Below, one piece after another: positions 36,601 through 46,246 of a stretch of DNA of 46,246 bases; position 1 is the first letter of the stretch, and each line of letters opens with the position of its first letter. A model generated the notes under the pieces. That model was not told the origin of the DNA and did not search any database. It saw nothing but the letters and a program-made list of their open reading frames with translations. The position numbers and the translations under genes were made by a program. The stretch is from assembly GCA_000310025.1 (NCBI GenBank), contig FN648938.1:376566-422811 (forward strand), given 5' to 3'. The DNA comes from Ectocarpus siliculosus (Eukaryota; Sar; Phaeophyceae; Ectocarpales; Ectocarpaceae).

Positions 36601-37589
36601 CAAATGAGACGTCCTATCATGTGATGTGCGATACATAGCTATAGCGGTGTGTGAGTCTGGCAATACATCTCGAGGTTTAGGTAACAAAAAGGATTGTCGG
36701 TTTTCCGTTGTCTCCTCGCCAGTTTCCCTTCAGGCTTGCCCGTTCTCTGCGACACCATTACAATGTTCTATTGTCCCGCGTCTTGATATCTACCCCACAT
36801 TGGTTCCTAATAGTCACTCTGTCCGGGAAACACACACCTAGACCCTGAGCCCCTGCCGCCAACGAGCTCTCTTGTGTGCACAAGTTACCTCCGTATCTCT
36901 TTCTCTTGCTCGGTTTCCTCGCGGCCTTCCTCGTCCCCCCCGCGCACCTCCGGCTCCTCCTCGCTCACGTACGAATCACCGCTATCGCTCGAGGAATCGG
37001 CCACTGGCGTCCACGCAGCCCCCTTTCGTTCGCGCTCTGCTATGCGCTTCAACCTGCGGCTCGTGGATAGAGGGTTGGTGTCGTTGGGGATACGATGGCG
37101 GAGAGAGGGTGTTTAGAGCCGGAAACGTGAGCACCTTGGATGGCTGCCCCCAATTCGGATGCTAGGGTGAGTATATGCGACAGGGCAAGGCGGGATGCTG
37201 TAGTTCACACGCCAAAGATGCCATCGGTGCACCTACTCCGTGTGTTCCTTATCCGCTACTTGCCTGTGCAATAACACAGTACTCAGTGGATGTCACGAAG
37301 ACGTTGTGATTAGCTTTCCTTGCCGCTGTTGTTGTATCATCCTCGTCACACTTTGTAGTCGTCACACTTTGTTGTCGCGTTGTTGTTTTTCTTCTTTCTG
37401 TCCTTGCCTTGACACGTTGAAATCAGAAGTGCCTAACAGCATCAAGCATGTACACTATGGTTTGATCAACTCCCTCCCTCACCGAATTTCCCGCAGCTTG
37501 TCTAAACGCTCTTGCGAGGTGTCCTGGGTAACGATCGCCTTCATCCACCGCTCGGTGGTGTTCAGGGGCCAGTTGCCCAGGTTCTCCAT
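21664..37589 (-). CDS. Giant Trp/Arg helical-repeat (Sfi1-like) protein, 21 exons
   Basis: Minus-strand exons: 37589-37483, 37053-36889, 36438-36361, 35855-35569, 35245-35111, 34888-34767, 33960-33832, 33110-32730, 32102-31671, 31306-31155, 30642-30523, 30274-30110, 29700-29112, 28570-28419, 28013-27743, 27295-27119, 26531-26368, 25896-25697, 25262-24644, 24205-22417, 22140-21664. All 20 junctions keep phase; total 6711 bases, 2236 residues. Residues ~500-770 and ~960-1500 carry basic helices around Trp: FRRWRIESE, VWRRWANYR, HFRAWNAV, LFRWWAARI, YLKAWHFV, LRQWRSWYN, LFQRWKQY, VIAGWRSAL. This resembles the centrin-binding repeats of Sfi1. Residues ~1550-1720 resemble a jacalin-type beta-prism (EYITGLVGVRTQERLVGLGV). 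Then come a Ser-rich linker, a charged helix, a basic NLS-like KKRRKRGR and a coiled-coil tail. Three introns look GC-AG. A centrosome or basal-body role is inference. The ATG at 37589 and the 35245 acceptor are least certain. Confidence 0.75.
24883..24923 (-). repeat. Poly-glutamate tract coded by a CTT/CCT microsatellite
   Basis: A near-perfect CCTCTTCCT-type repeat on the plus strand is read on the minus strand as an uninterrupted run of about 14 Glu residues in exon 19 of the giant gene. Its unit length is a multiple of three, so length variation would not shift the frame. Confidence 0.85.
31307..31329. repeat. (GTT)n microsatellite at a splice acceptor
   Basis: On the minus strand this is (AAC)n ending in AACAAG, which is the acceptor used for exon 10 of the giant gene (31306-31155). 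The acceptor has an unusually purine-rich upstream tract. Confidence 0.7.
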
Positions 37590-38440
37590 AGGGTAATTGC
37601 GAACTCCCGATCGAGGACGCGTGAGACCCTATTCGTGCGGAACATATAATTCGACGTTAAAACGGGCTTCGGTTCAATACGGTGCAGCTCTATTCGATCG
37701 CGGGGCGGTGGATGGAAGAGAGTTTTTTTTTGTTGGCAGTTGATGGCGGTGGGGAACCACCAGGCACAACCTCGTTTTCTTTTTAAGCTGACGGGGAACG
37801 CGCCAGTGCCTACCAGGTACGTATCGTACGCGAAAGGTATGCTCGGTGAGTTGCATGAAAGGTGAGCAGTTTTCCATGAGTCGTATACGCGGAGGAAATC
37901 GGAAACATGGTTGCGGAGGGGGGGGATCTGGGGTGAGGTAGGAAGGGATGATTCCCGTGTCCGTCCAAGACTTGATTTCTATGTAATCTTATGCGTCGGT
38001 CCTTGGTTGTTGGTTTTGTCTTCGGGGAGGGAGGGCACACACTCGAGAATACGAACTCAGGTACCCAGAACGGGTTTTGTGCATTTTCTGTCGGTGCAGA
38101 TGCTCACAGGCGCCGAGACCTGCTTTTCGGCTCGCCTAGGACATGAATGACGCACATAGCCGCGATGTGTGTTCGTCCCTCATCCAGTGTCATTGTGGAT
38201 CCGCCCCATGGACTGAACTACCACGCCATCCCATCTCCCTAAAAACCCCCTGGGTAAACAAAATCGTTCACTACCCACAATCTTGCTTAATAGATTCAAG
38301 GCTGCCCCAGCCGTGAATCCGATAAAGTACGATACGATGAAAGTGCATTGTTTCACGCACAAATATAAAAGTTGTAGTGTATTCCAAAAAGCAAGCACCA
38401 GATACGGAACGCGACCACTCACTCACCTCTGCTGAGCGAC
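37590..38440. promoter_or_regulatory. Region upstream of the giant gene
   Basis: These 851 bases separate the inferred start of the giant gene from the stop of the next minus-strand gene, so a promoter and 5' UTR are expected. An in-frame TAG lies about 45 bases upstream of ATG 37589, which favours that ATG or an upstream non-coding exon. No core promoter motif was recognised. Confidence 0.35.
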
Positions 38441-38686
38441 TCAGTCGGCCAGGTACGACTTTGAACCGACTCGGGTGCGGCTGAAGAGCGGCACGGCGAG
38501 ACCCGCCTGGCACAGGGGTGGCGAAGACCTTCCGATAGCGTATTTGAACCGGGTTCAGTGGAAGAAGTGACAAACGGAGCGCCGAGCACAAAGGAGATGG
38601 GGATTAAACAGAGGGAGTGGCAGAGAAGGTGGCGATCATCAAGGGACAACCTTGTAGTTAAAATACTCAAACCGGGAGTCAGGGCG

Positions 38687-38738
<52 letters not shown>

Positions 38739-39545
38739 CTTAGAGACAGAAGGAAGCGACAGAGGGAGAGGCATGTCAGCCGTATGATGCTCTTCTCAAC
38801 AGAACCGCCAATGCCAAGGTTTGCGATAGGTACAAGCGCGATACGTTCGAGTCCTCCTCCCCAAGAAAAGCAACGGCGGCCTGCTCTTCCTCACATCCGA
38901 GAAGCCGTCGTGAAGACTAGAGGTGGATGTCGCCACCGAGGAAGTCGGACACGCCCACTCTGTCTCGAGAGGCTCCGCGCTCGTCCTTGGATCTATCACC
39001 CCAGTTGGCGGAACGCCGCTTTGTCCCCAGAGGCTACCGCCGTCTCTGCTCGTATTCCCATCCCATTTGCGGGCACGAATGGGAGACACACCCGCTGGAG
39101 CCGGCGACCCCAGCCGCAAGTCAGGGATCTCGTTGATGAAATCGTTGTTGGGTCGACCGTATGGGTGTGAAGAGGTTCGGGGTCGTTTCCGTGGCAGGTT
39201 GTTGCTTCTCCTCACCGAGGAAAATATGTTGGCATGTAGAACATTGTTCTGCGGGGACAGCAGAGAGCCGACGCCACCGCCCAGCGTTGCGAGCGAGTTG
39301 GCCGCTTGCAGTGTCTGCGGAGCCGCGGCGGCTTCCGAAACGGCTGCGGAGGCAAGAGTTGCTCGTGGGCGGGAAGTGTTGAGCAGTGGCGGTGTGTGGT
39401 GGGGTTGGTGGCGGTGGTGGTGATGATGGCTGCGGAAAGGCTTCGTGAAGCTGGGAGGGAGTGTACCCGCTGAATTGGAGGAGGTGGGTGTGACGGGGGG
39501 GAGATCCGGCGCAAGGCAAACGATGGGAGGGAGCGCATGTAACAT
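38441..39545 (-). CDS. Low-complexity Ser/Pro/His-rich protein, function unknown
   Basis: Inferred two-exon minus-strand gene: 39545-38895 and 38506-38441 (TGA). The donor is GTGAGG after LHDGFSD, the acceptor TGTGCCAG, and the junction is phase 0; total 238 residues. The N-terminal half has His and Pro runs (FRSHHHHHRHQPHHTPPLLN) and Ala-rich helix. The middle is more protein-like (NNDFINEIPDLRLGSPAPAG; GVPPTGVIDPRTSAEPLETE). The end is PLFSRTRVGSKSYLAD. No domain is recognised and it looks mostly disordered. The start at ATG 39545 is uncertain: the first ~40 codons overlap another open frame (GYTPSQLHEAFPQPSSPPPP) that could instead be the true reading there. It might also be a 5' part of the giant gene, but that would break phase. 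Confidence 0.4.
38691..38738. repeat. (GA)n microsatellite
   Basis: A nearly pure GA dinucleotide run of about 48 bases with one GG interruption. It lies in the inferred intron of the low-complexity minus-strand gene. Confidence 0.9.
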
Positions 39546-40563
39546 ATAAAGCTCGGAGACATGTCGAACAGAAAGCACGCGTAGGACACTCAGCTACAAA
39601 TGTTATTCATTTTACATTCGAAAAGAATTCTCCTTCATGAAAAGCACACCGTGTTCCTACATGTGTAAACACGTTTGGGTTCGCTGTGAAGAATGCGCAT
39701 GCAGTACAGCAGCAGTAACAGTTCTACAGCAGCTGTGCAGTAGACTATTCTACAGAATGGGTGGTCTTTCTGTGTGTGTTTTTATTATTCCTGAATTCTA
39801 CAGCTGTGAATGCTACCGCAGTACATCGGGCCCGTCTCTACGCCCGGCACAACCGCGCCGACATCCATACGTACACGACGGTGTAGGGCCTTCCCATTCC
39901 TGCACACCGTACTTCTGTCCCGCCGCAGTACTAGCAGTAGCGGCAGCCCTGGCGAGGCGTGGTTTCTCCTGGGTATCATTGTCGTCAATGGTGGACAACA
40001 TCAACTTCTTCGATCGTCGTTGCTGATGAGAGGGGGAGGAAGCCATCACCTCTCGAGATGGCCCCGTTCTCCCAGATCCCTGTACTACCAGAGTGCGCGA
40101 TTGTCTCCATCACTAGTAGTCTCTTAGCCCAGACCAACCACCCGCGGGTCTTCAGTCACGCTACCGTAGATTGTTTTGGGAGATTTGGTGCCGGAAGAGG
40201 GTGATCGGATGATCGCTGTTGGATGTCCTTTTATTGTCGACAATGCACAGCCGTTACAAAAAAATGACAGTCCCGCCATCTGTGGAGAGTTCTTCGTGGC
40301 TGCAACGCGGCGACCCTAATTGTGACTCTGGTGTGACCTGTGACTCTCCGTCTCGTAAACCAATAGCTGCTGCTGCTGCTAACCGCTATCGTTCTCAGCT
40401 GCACGACCCATCCAAGAGCACTCTTCTAGCCGCTTTTCGATTCCTCATCAACGGCTTCCTTCTAGCAAGGAGATCGGGCGTGTTTTTTCAAGAGGGGACG
40501 GAACGAGAGAAGTCACGCGAAGGGAGAGTGCAGATACGACACCACAGCCTGACGACGACAACA
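39546..40563. promoter_or_regulatory. Head-to-head intergenic region upstream of the deaminase gene
   Basis: About 1 kb between divergent inferred starts (39545 on minus, 40564 on plus). An open plus-strand frame runs through 40243-40563 in the same phase as the deaminase exon 1, so an earlier ATG (40243 or 40264) cannot be excluded. No core promoter motif was recognised. Confidence 0.3.
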
Positions 40564-42510
40564 ATGAGGTCCGTGCCGCCGCAGCACCAGCACGAGCCGG
40601 AGGATTTTGTTCTCCCCCGGCTCTTTGACTCCCTCGGTCTCACCAGCAACGCCAAGCTCTTCGGCGAGGCCCAGGTGGGTACTTACCCACGAAAGACGAA
40701 TGAATGCGGTTTACCTGCAACTGTGCGAGTATAAAACGCTGTTTTCTACTGCATTCCCGGCTATACCTGTCTTCAGCTTTTTGGACCCTCTCCGTTTAAA
40801 GGCGAATGTATGGTCTAGCTGTGCAGCGTTGTGAGACGCCTGCTGGTGTGTCCACATATTCCAAAATATCTCGTCTTTACACCCAGAATAGATGAGATTA
40901 CAGCAGCTCACGGATACTTTTTTTTTTTTTTCCAGCATCTGGTTCTACCGGTAGTACCGACGGTGTCCTTGGGGTGGACAATGAGAAAATTCGCGTGCCT
41001 CTTCCAACCGCAATACCTGCGATTTCATTTTGATGGCATATGTGTTTCGCCGGTTATTCTTTCGTGATGTCCGACAAAAGCGAAGAAAGCTGCCTCGGAT
41101 ATGGAACACACGGAGGTCCGCAAATATTGTAGCAGACTCGTGAGCGTTGACGCGAGGCACGCCTATTTTGCGCTCTTCCCATGTGTTTTGTTTTTTCCGC
41201 ACCGGCCTCATATGGACCAGTATATTATAATAAATAGTGTTGGGATGTAACCTTTGTGATAGGTGTATCCCTGGCAATGGGCACTGTGTAACAGTGTGCA
41301 GAGGCTCACAGAGTGACTGTAAAGTACACCTGTGTTGTAGACCAGATGATATGGTTGTATTGGCGCTTCGTTGGCCGAAAGGTCAGAAGAGAGAAAGGAG
41401 AAGAAGAAAGAGAGAGAAGAAAAAGAAGAAGTAGTGAGCGAGTGGGGGCGAGCACCACGGGGGCGAGCCATCCACCGTCATCACGGAAAGGAAACACACA
41501 AGGGCTATTGCAACGTACCGATCACGGTAATTGACGGTCAATCCGACCCATGACAACGTTACTACTGTAGATTATCCTATAGGACAATGGTCCGATGCAC
41601 CATACTTCTATTGTTCAATGTATAACATAACCCGTAGTGTGTACAATGATCCGAATACTGAATCAACATACCGAAGACTATTCCGGTAATACTCCTTAGG
41701 TTAATACCTCCTTCTCCCTGCCCACATTGGTCACACGAAATGGCTCCGACATCAGACCCCCAGCCAAGAAAAGCTCTGCTGCTGCTGTTGTCTCAATCAT
41801 CTTGCTCTCTCTCTCTCTCAATTCCGCCGCATTTCATCCGCTTGTTGTACTACAACGGCAGGCAATAGCCCTCCGTCGGGTGGGGGCAAGGCAGGGGGAA
41901 AGATGCGGCAAACAACAACCCTTACACGGATTATCCCCGCGACAAGAAGAAGAAGAAGAAGGGCAACAGCAAGACTAAGGCCCGCGGGGCGGGATACAAC
42001 CACCTCACGATCATCGCCAGGGCCGGCGAGGTCGTCGCCTGGGGGTTCAACAGCTTCTCCGCGGGTCCTCGGCCCAGCGTGCACAGCGAGGTGGCCGCGC
42101 TCCGGGCCCTCTTCAGCTGCTACGACAAAGCGGGGAGGACGGGCGGGAGGGGGCGGGGAGGCGCTTACCGCTCGGAGGGCTTCGACCTCGTCAACGTGCG
42201 CTTCACGTTCGACTCCTTGAGGATCTCGAGGCCCTGCCGGCGGTGCTGGCTGTTCCTGAGCAAGCACCTGTGGAGGTTCCGGAGGGTGATGTACACCACC
42301 TCCGATGGCCTGGTGGTGTGCATGTCGGCGGACGAGTTCGCCAGCACTCCCTCCGACCACGTCTCGAAGGGGCACCGCCCGGACTACCGCAGCGGCGGGG
42401 GTATTGTTGCCCGCGGCGCCTCCGCCAGTAGTAGCCCTCGAAATAAAAAGAAGGCGGTGCGCGGCGGTGCGTGTTCGCACATGGCGCGTCACGCGGGTTG
42501 TTGCTGCTGA
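40564..42510 (+). CDS. Zinc-dependent nucleoside/cytidine deaminase-fold protein
   Basis: The catalytic exon runs from about 41894 to TGA 42508-42510. It has the two zinc-site motifs of the deaminase superfamily in order: HSEVAAL (HxE at 42082-42090) and PCRRC (PCxxC at 42232-42246), 50 codons apart. Around them are YNHLTIIARAGEVVAWGFNS (strand-strand before the HxE helix), FDLVNVRFTF and RFRRVMYTTSDGLVV (strands after each motif). The order 'RxSxPCxxC, then V-x-Y-T/S-x-x-x-G' fits a divergent branch known from protists and large DNA viruses rather than housekeeping CDA or dCMP deaminase. The substrate is unknown. A Gly/Arg insert separates the motifs, and a Lys run precedes the fold. A first exon at 40564-40674 (MRSVPPQHQHEPEDF) is inferred; its link to the catalytic exon is unresolved. 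Confidence 0.72.
40675..41893 (+). other. Unresolved intron(s) of the deaminase gene
   Basis: The stretch from the donor after 40674 to the catalytic exon contains a strong acceptor-like poly-T tract ending CCAG at 40936. A possible small exon follows it (frame reading GSTGSTDGVLGVDNEKIRVP), but no good donor closes it. A second acceptor (CGGCAG at 41862) leads into a frame reading SPPSGGGKAGGK, which is offset by one base from the deaminase frame. The splicing path is not settled. Confidence 0.4.
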
Positions 42511-45500
42511 CGCGGGTGGGTTGGGGGACACCGGGGCACGAGTCGAGGATAGTTCGGAATGAACTGCACACACGGGTGCTTTCTTTTGGCTTGGCCGCTT
42601 GCCGCTCGCTTTGTGTGTGTTGAAACACTTGCTTTGCTGCCCTCGCGCAAGAAGTCGGCACATTAACACGGAAGCGGAAGCAGGCGGGGTCCACCTTGGT
42701 CGGGTGGGGGGGGGCAACAGGAGGTGTCTTCGTGAAGGGCTTCGGGCCCACGCAGTTTCTGAGACGACCTCAGAGGTTCATCCTGAAGTAAGTGAAGCAA
42801 GCGTGGGGCAAGGGTGGGGGCTGGGTGGCAGCCGTCTAGCTAGCTTAGCTTGGGTCTCGGAGCAAGGCGGCTAACGTGGTGTCCGGTGTAGTCCAGGCGC
42901 CGTCGCTCTTAGGCGCTGCTACGAAAGACTGCTGTGTCCTCGCGCGAACCTAGGGGGGGGGAGAAGAGAACGGAGCGAGTGTGATGAAGGTGTCTACGTA
43001 GTAGCAACTTTCTTTTTTTGCCAATTTCGGTCAACACGGCGTTGTTGTTTATTTTCTCTCTTCGAAACTTGGGTGCCATGGCGCCCTGACTGTATGGCAC
43101 GATGGATAGGAAAAAGGCTTTCGACGGACGAATAGAACAAAACGTTTCAAAAGTGCGGCAGCACAGCAATCTGCCTTGTCTGCCACGCTCCCCCGTAGGA
43201 GCCTGGCTGACACACGGGGTGTCGACGCTATAGTGCTGCTGATCGGCATGCCATGTTGCCAGCAGCCGGGGCTGCGCGTGCACGCGACGCGACACCACTC
43301 TGGCTTATTCTCTTGTAAGACCTTCTGACTTCCGTTTGGTGTGAAACGGTGGGCCAGCCCAAACCAAACTGTGCTGTCACTGCTCTGTCATCCGTGGCGA
43401 AAATGCATTTTGTACAACCAAAGTACCCTGCATGTCGTTTGATCAGCACCGTCAGGAAGGCTGAGTCGTCGAAGGTGGGCGTCGACACAGCCGTTGTATA
43501 CGAACCGTGGGTACCAACAAGTTGTCTGGAGGATATATACGATGTGGTTGTTGTGTAGACCCCGTTTTTTTCGTCACTTTTTTTTGGCGCGCGTGGCAGC
43601 CAGACGCGGAGCAACTTCACGGTTGACCGGTGTCCTGTATTTTCGAGCGGATACATACCAGGGCGGTGGCGAGGATGGCTGTTCTTGTGCACGCTGTAGT
43701 AGTGGTGGTTTTCCGCCCACCCCCTGTTTTTGGGGCCCGCGTGCTGAATATGTGTAGATAGTTAGTGTGATGGGGTGTTGGATTATTTGCAGTACAAGAA
43801 CGTACAAGGACGACTCTCCTACGGCAGTATTGTGAAGGCGTTGCCAAGTCTGTAACCGTCAGGTGGAGCAGCTTCGGCGTCTGTGTGGATAATAAAGTTC
43901 ACTCGTGTGTTTGCCTACCTGACCTCGCATCACATGCCAGCTGAAGGAATAGCTGTGCAGCGACTGCAGTGACAGTGCAGTTGCCTAGACATGGGGCATC
44001 ATAGAGGGAGGGGGGGGGGGAGGGCAATGGACGTGCACCAGTAAATGTAGTCTTAATGTTCATGACGCGGTGGGTTCTCTGACGAGGCACTCTCTCGGGT
44101 CGCCGTGTTCCTGTATGTAGAACTGTAGCATTGACCGCGCGTACGGGCCAGATGGACGAAAATGTGTTCCAGCAATTGTCGCATCTCAACCGCGAAAACG
44201 CCTCCTTCTATTCTACGGTCTCCCCTTCCTTGCGTGTCATGCGTGCCTGATACCGTCCACTTTTTCGTGTTTCTCGGACATTGGGGTCTCACCACGACGC
44301 GGGAGCGGTCCTTTCACAACAGACAGCGCCGAGATTTCTTCGCTAGACATGCACAGAGTAGTGCATACAAATCGGGGTGGGGGCATCGGTCGAGATGATC
44401 CAAGGTGCGCCCTGCTGTCTGCAACAACTCGAGACATGATATTTAACTTGCTCGGTCAGAATGCTGGCAATCCCATGCGCATGAGGTAACCTAGGCAAAA
44501 TCTTGACATTGACATGAGGACAACAGGTGTAAAAAATATCACATAGGACACAACGTAAAGCGTTGACCTACGGATACTAAAAATTTTCCAATCAGAAAAC
44601 TGCGGGCACCTTTTCTCTCACAAACACCGGGTGTATTTACACACCGCGCCGACCATTCTAAAGAGCAAACCCATCGCAAGCTGTGGAATGCCCGGTGTAC
44701 CGCTGTGTCTTACATCGGTGACGTCTCTCCCCAACAACACGGTCTTCTGAAGCCGTGTAACCCTTGGTGTAGCGCAAACGCTGGGCGAAGGCTCCAAACG
44801 TGCTACCCACGCCTGCTGGCGCACCATACCGGGAGCATCACATGTACCACAGAGACGGCCCTTTCATGAACGAGAGGGCTGCAACTGCAAAGCCTATATG
44901 CTGTCTGGGAAATCGTAGACATACAGGTACTTTCTGACGCTATGAATTCATTGCTAATCTGTCTCAGACTCTTTTCTATGATAGAGATGGATTCGTTGTG
45001 TCATATTAAGAAAAAAAAAAAGAAGTAAATCTAAAAGACAGCAAAAAGACAACGACAGTAGTATAGGAGACGACGTTCACGTACGTAGCAAAAGCACCGT
45101 CAACCCACACTCCTACAGCAACAACACGAAACACACTGCTTACAGCAGTAGCACAAGAGTACCCAGACACGACGACTCGTTTCTGACAACAAGACAACAC
45201 ACAATATACCCCAGACCTGTCGCACGTCCCTCGGATCAGCTTGGCAACAACGTGCACGGAGTAGTTATTATTTTACGAGGAAGAAACGAGAAAATGTACA
45301 CGCCCAAGCAACAAACAACTCCCGCCCAAGCAGCAAGAAGCACCGTCGCACCACGTGGCTGACCATCGAACCGAGCTAACCACAGTACTTTCTTTCCCCA
45401 ACTCACTTCTCACAAACAAACGTTGTAGACTATCTATTATAGAACACCAAAGCCCTCGCCATCCCTCCTCTAACCTTACCCTGCGGTGCCCCGCCCTCCA

Positions 45501-46246
45501 ACAGTCAACTCCTCGTATCGCTTGACAGACGACGGCGCACAAACACACAACGCTGCTCTCTTCCAATCGCGCCTTGCCAGACAGACCAGGCGGCAGCACG
45601 ACATCGAAGACAGCTTGCCAATACCACCACAGCCAGTCATTGCGCGGTGCAGCTACGGAGCCCCCACTCTTGTCGGACAAGGGGGCCACGCAGATGCACT
45701 GCTGCTCCAATACTCGGTAAGGCCGAAGTCGTGAGTGGGGTAGACGGGGGGTCTACATTATAGGATTTTGTGTGGTGCACTAAAACCAATACTTCGAATT
45801 ATATGCGATTTGTATATCATGGTCAAACTTCAACCTATACACCTCCGTATCGTATGGGTGTTAGACTGTGATACTAAACTCTTTACGATAGAAAATATGA
45901 AGTACGTTGTGCTATGAAGCCATCAGCATATGCCAAGCAACAGGCGAGGCGGGGGGCGGCAGCAGTACGTTCCAGCATGCACTCCACAGCCCCCCCTTGC
46001 GTCGCGGCGCGTGCGCACGGGTCTCTCCTCCCACCAGCGCCCCAGAGAGAGAGAGAGAGAGAGGGTTTGGCGATGTCCATCAGCAAAATTCACACTCGTT
46101 TCCCGGTGCGCACAAATCTCTCTCCGCACGCACTCACTCAACCATGCTTCCCCTTACGAGGCGGCGCCTGCCGCCGCGGCACGGTGGATCAACCCCCCCC
46201 CCCCCCCTCCCCAGCTTGTTAAAAGAGGGAGATCCGGCCCCCAACG
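42511..46246. other. No supportable gene; AC-rich tail of the window
   Basis: No family match or splice-consistent gene model was found over 3.7 kb. Notable content: poly-G near 44010-44021; a plus-strand frame without ATG that stays open from about 45014 to TGA 45359 and is rich in Ser/Thr/Asn/Gln; an exon-like plus frame ending in donor-like TACTCG-GTAAGG at 45719; a short (GA)n run at 46044-46063; and poly-C at 46194-46207. Any of these might be exon or transposon pieces, but evidence is thin. Confidence 0.4.
46044..46063. repeat. Short (GA)n microsatellite
   Basis: About ten GA units, third such tract in the window after those at 9-92 and 38691-38738. Confidence 0.9.

Noticed and set aside
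41818-42717. 299-codon minus-strand frame
   Set aside because: It is the antisense of the deaminase exon in GC-rich DNA, is Pro/Arg/Ala-rich and matches no family.
45273-45710. 145-codon minus-strand frame, Trp/Cys/Val-rich
   Set aside because: Composition follows from the AC-rich plus strand; no homology or splice sites were recognised.
1-46246. CRISPR arrays, tRNA and rRNA genes, prokaryotic operons
   Set aside because: No spaced direct repeats, cloverleaf patterns, rRNA cores or Shine-Dalgarno-led gene runs were seen.

Overview
The window reads as nuclear DNA of a multicellular stramenopile, most likely a brown alga related to Ectocarpus. Genes are split into many short GC-rich exons by long GT-AG introns with pyrimidine tracts before the acceptors, neighbouring genes mostly alternate in strand, and gene content is eukaryotic (cytosolic ribosomal protein S10, an HSP70/110-type chaperone tail, a plastid DUF1995 protein). 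The lineage is an inference from gene style. No bacterial operon, CRISPR array, tRNA or rRNA was seen. Gene models were built by hand from reading frame, splice sites and intron phase; exon coordinates are in each entry.

Layout, left to right: (1) 298-2540 (+), last four exons of an HSP70/HSP110-family chaperone, 5' part outside the window. (2) 4306-8350 (-), RPS10 in five exons, the first probably only the ATG. (3) 8915-13310 (+), a six-exon ankyrin-repeat plus SAM-methyltransferase fusion, starting head-to-head with RPS10. (4) 13943-15211 (-), a three-exon ankyrin protein, tail-to-tail with gene 3. (5) 15586-20538 (+), a DUF1995 (LPA3-like) probable plastid protein whose second intron carries a 1.1 kb inverted-repeat transposon. 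(6) 21664-37589 (-), a 21-exon gene for a protein of about 2236 residues with Trp/Arg helical repeats like those of Sfi1, a possible beta-prism lectin region and a coiled-coil tail. (7) 38441-39545 (-), a small low-complexity protein. (8) about 40564-42510 (+), a zinc-dependent deaminase-fold protein with HxE and PCxxC motifs. 42511-46246 holds no gene I can support.

The genes are not an operon and no shared pathway is evident. They look like unrelated housekeeping, plastid, cytoskeletal and accessory genes in compact alternating order. The best candidates for unusual biology are the divergent deaminase, the giant repeat protein with its GC-AG introns, the intronic transposon with a preserved empty site, and a long hairpin in an RPS10 intron.
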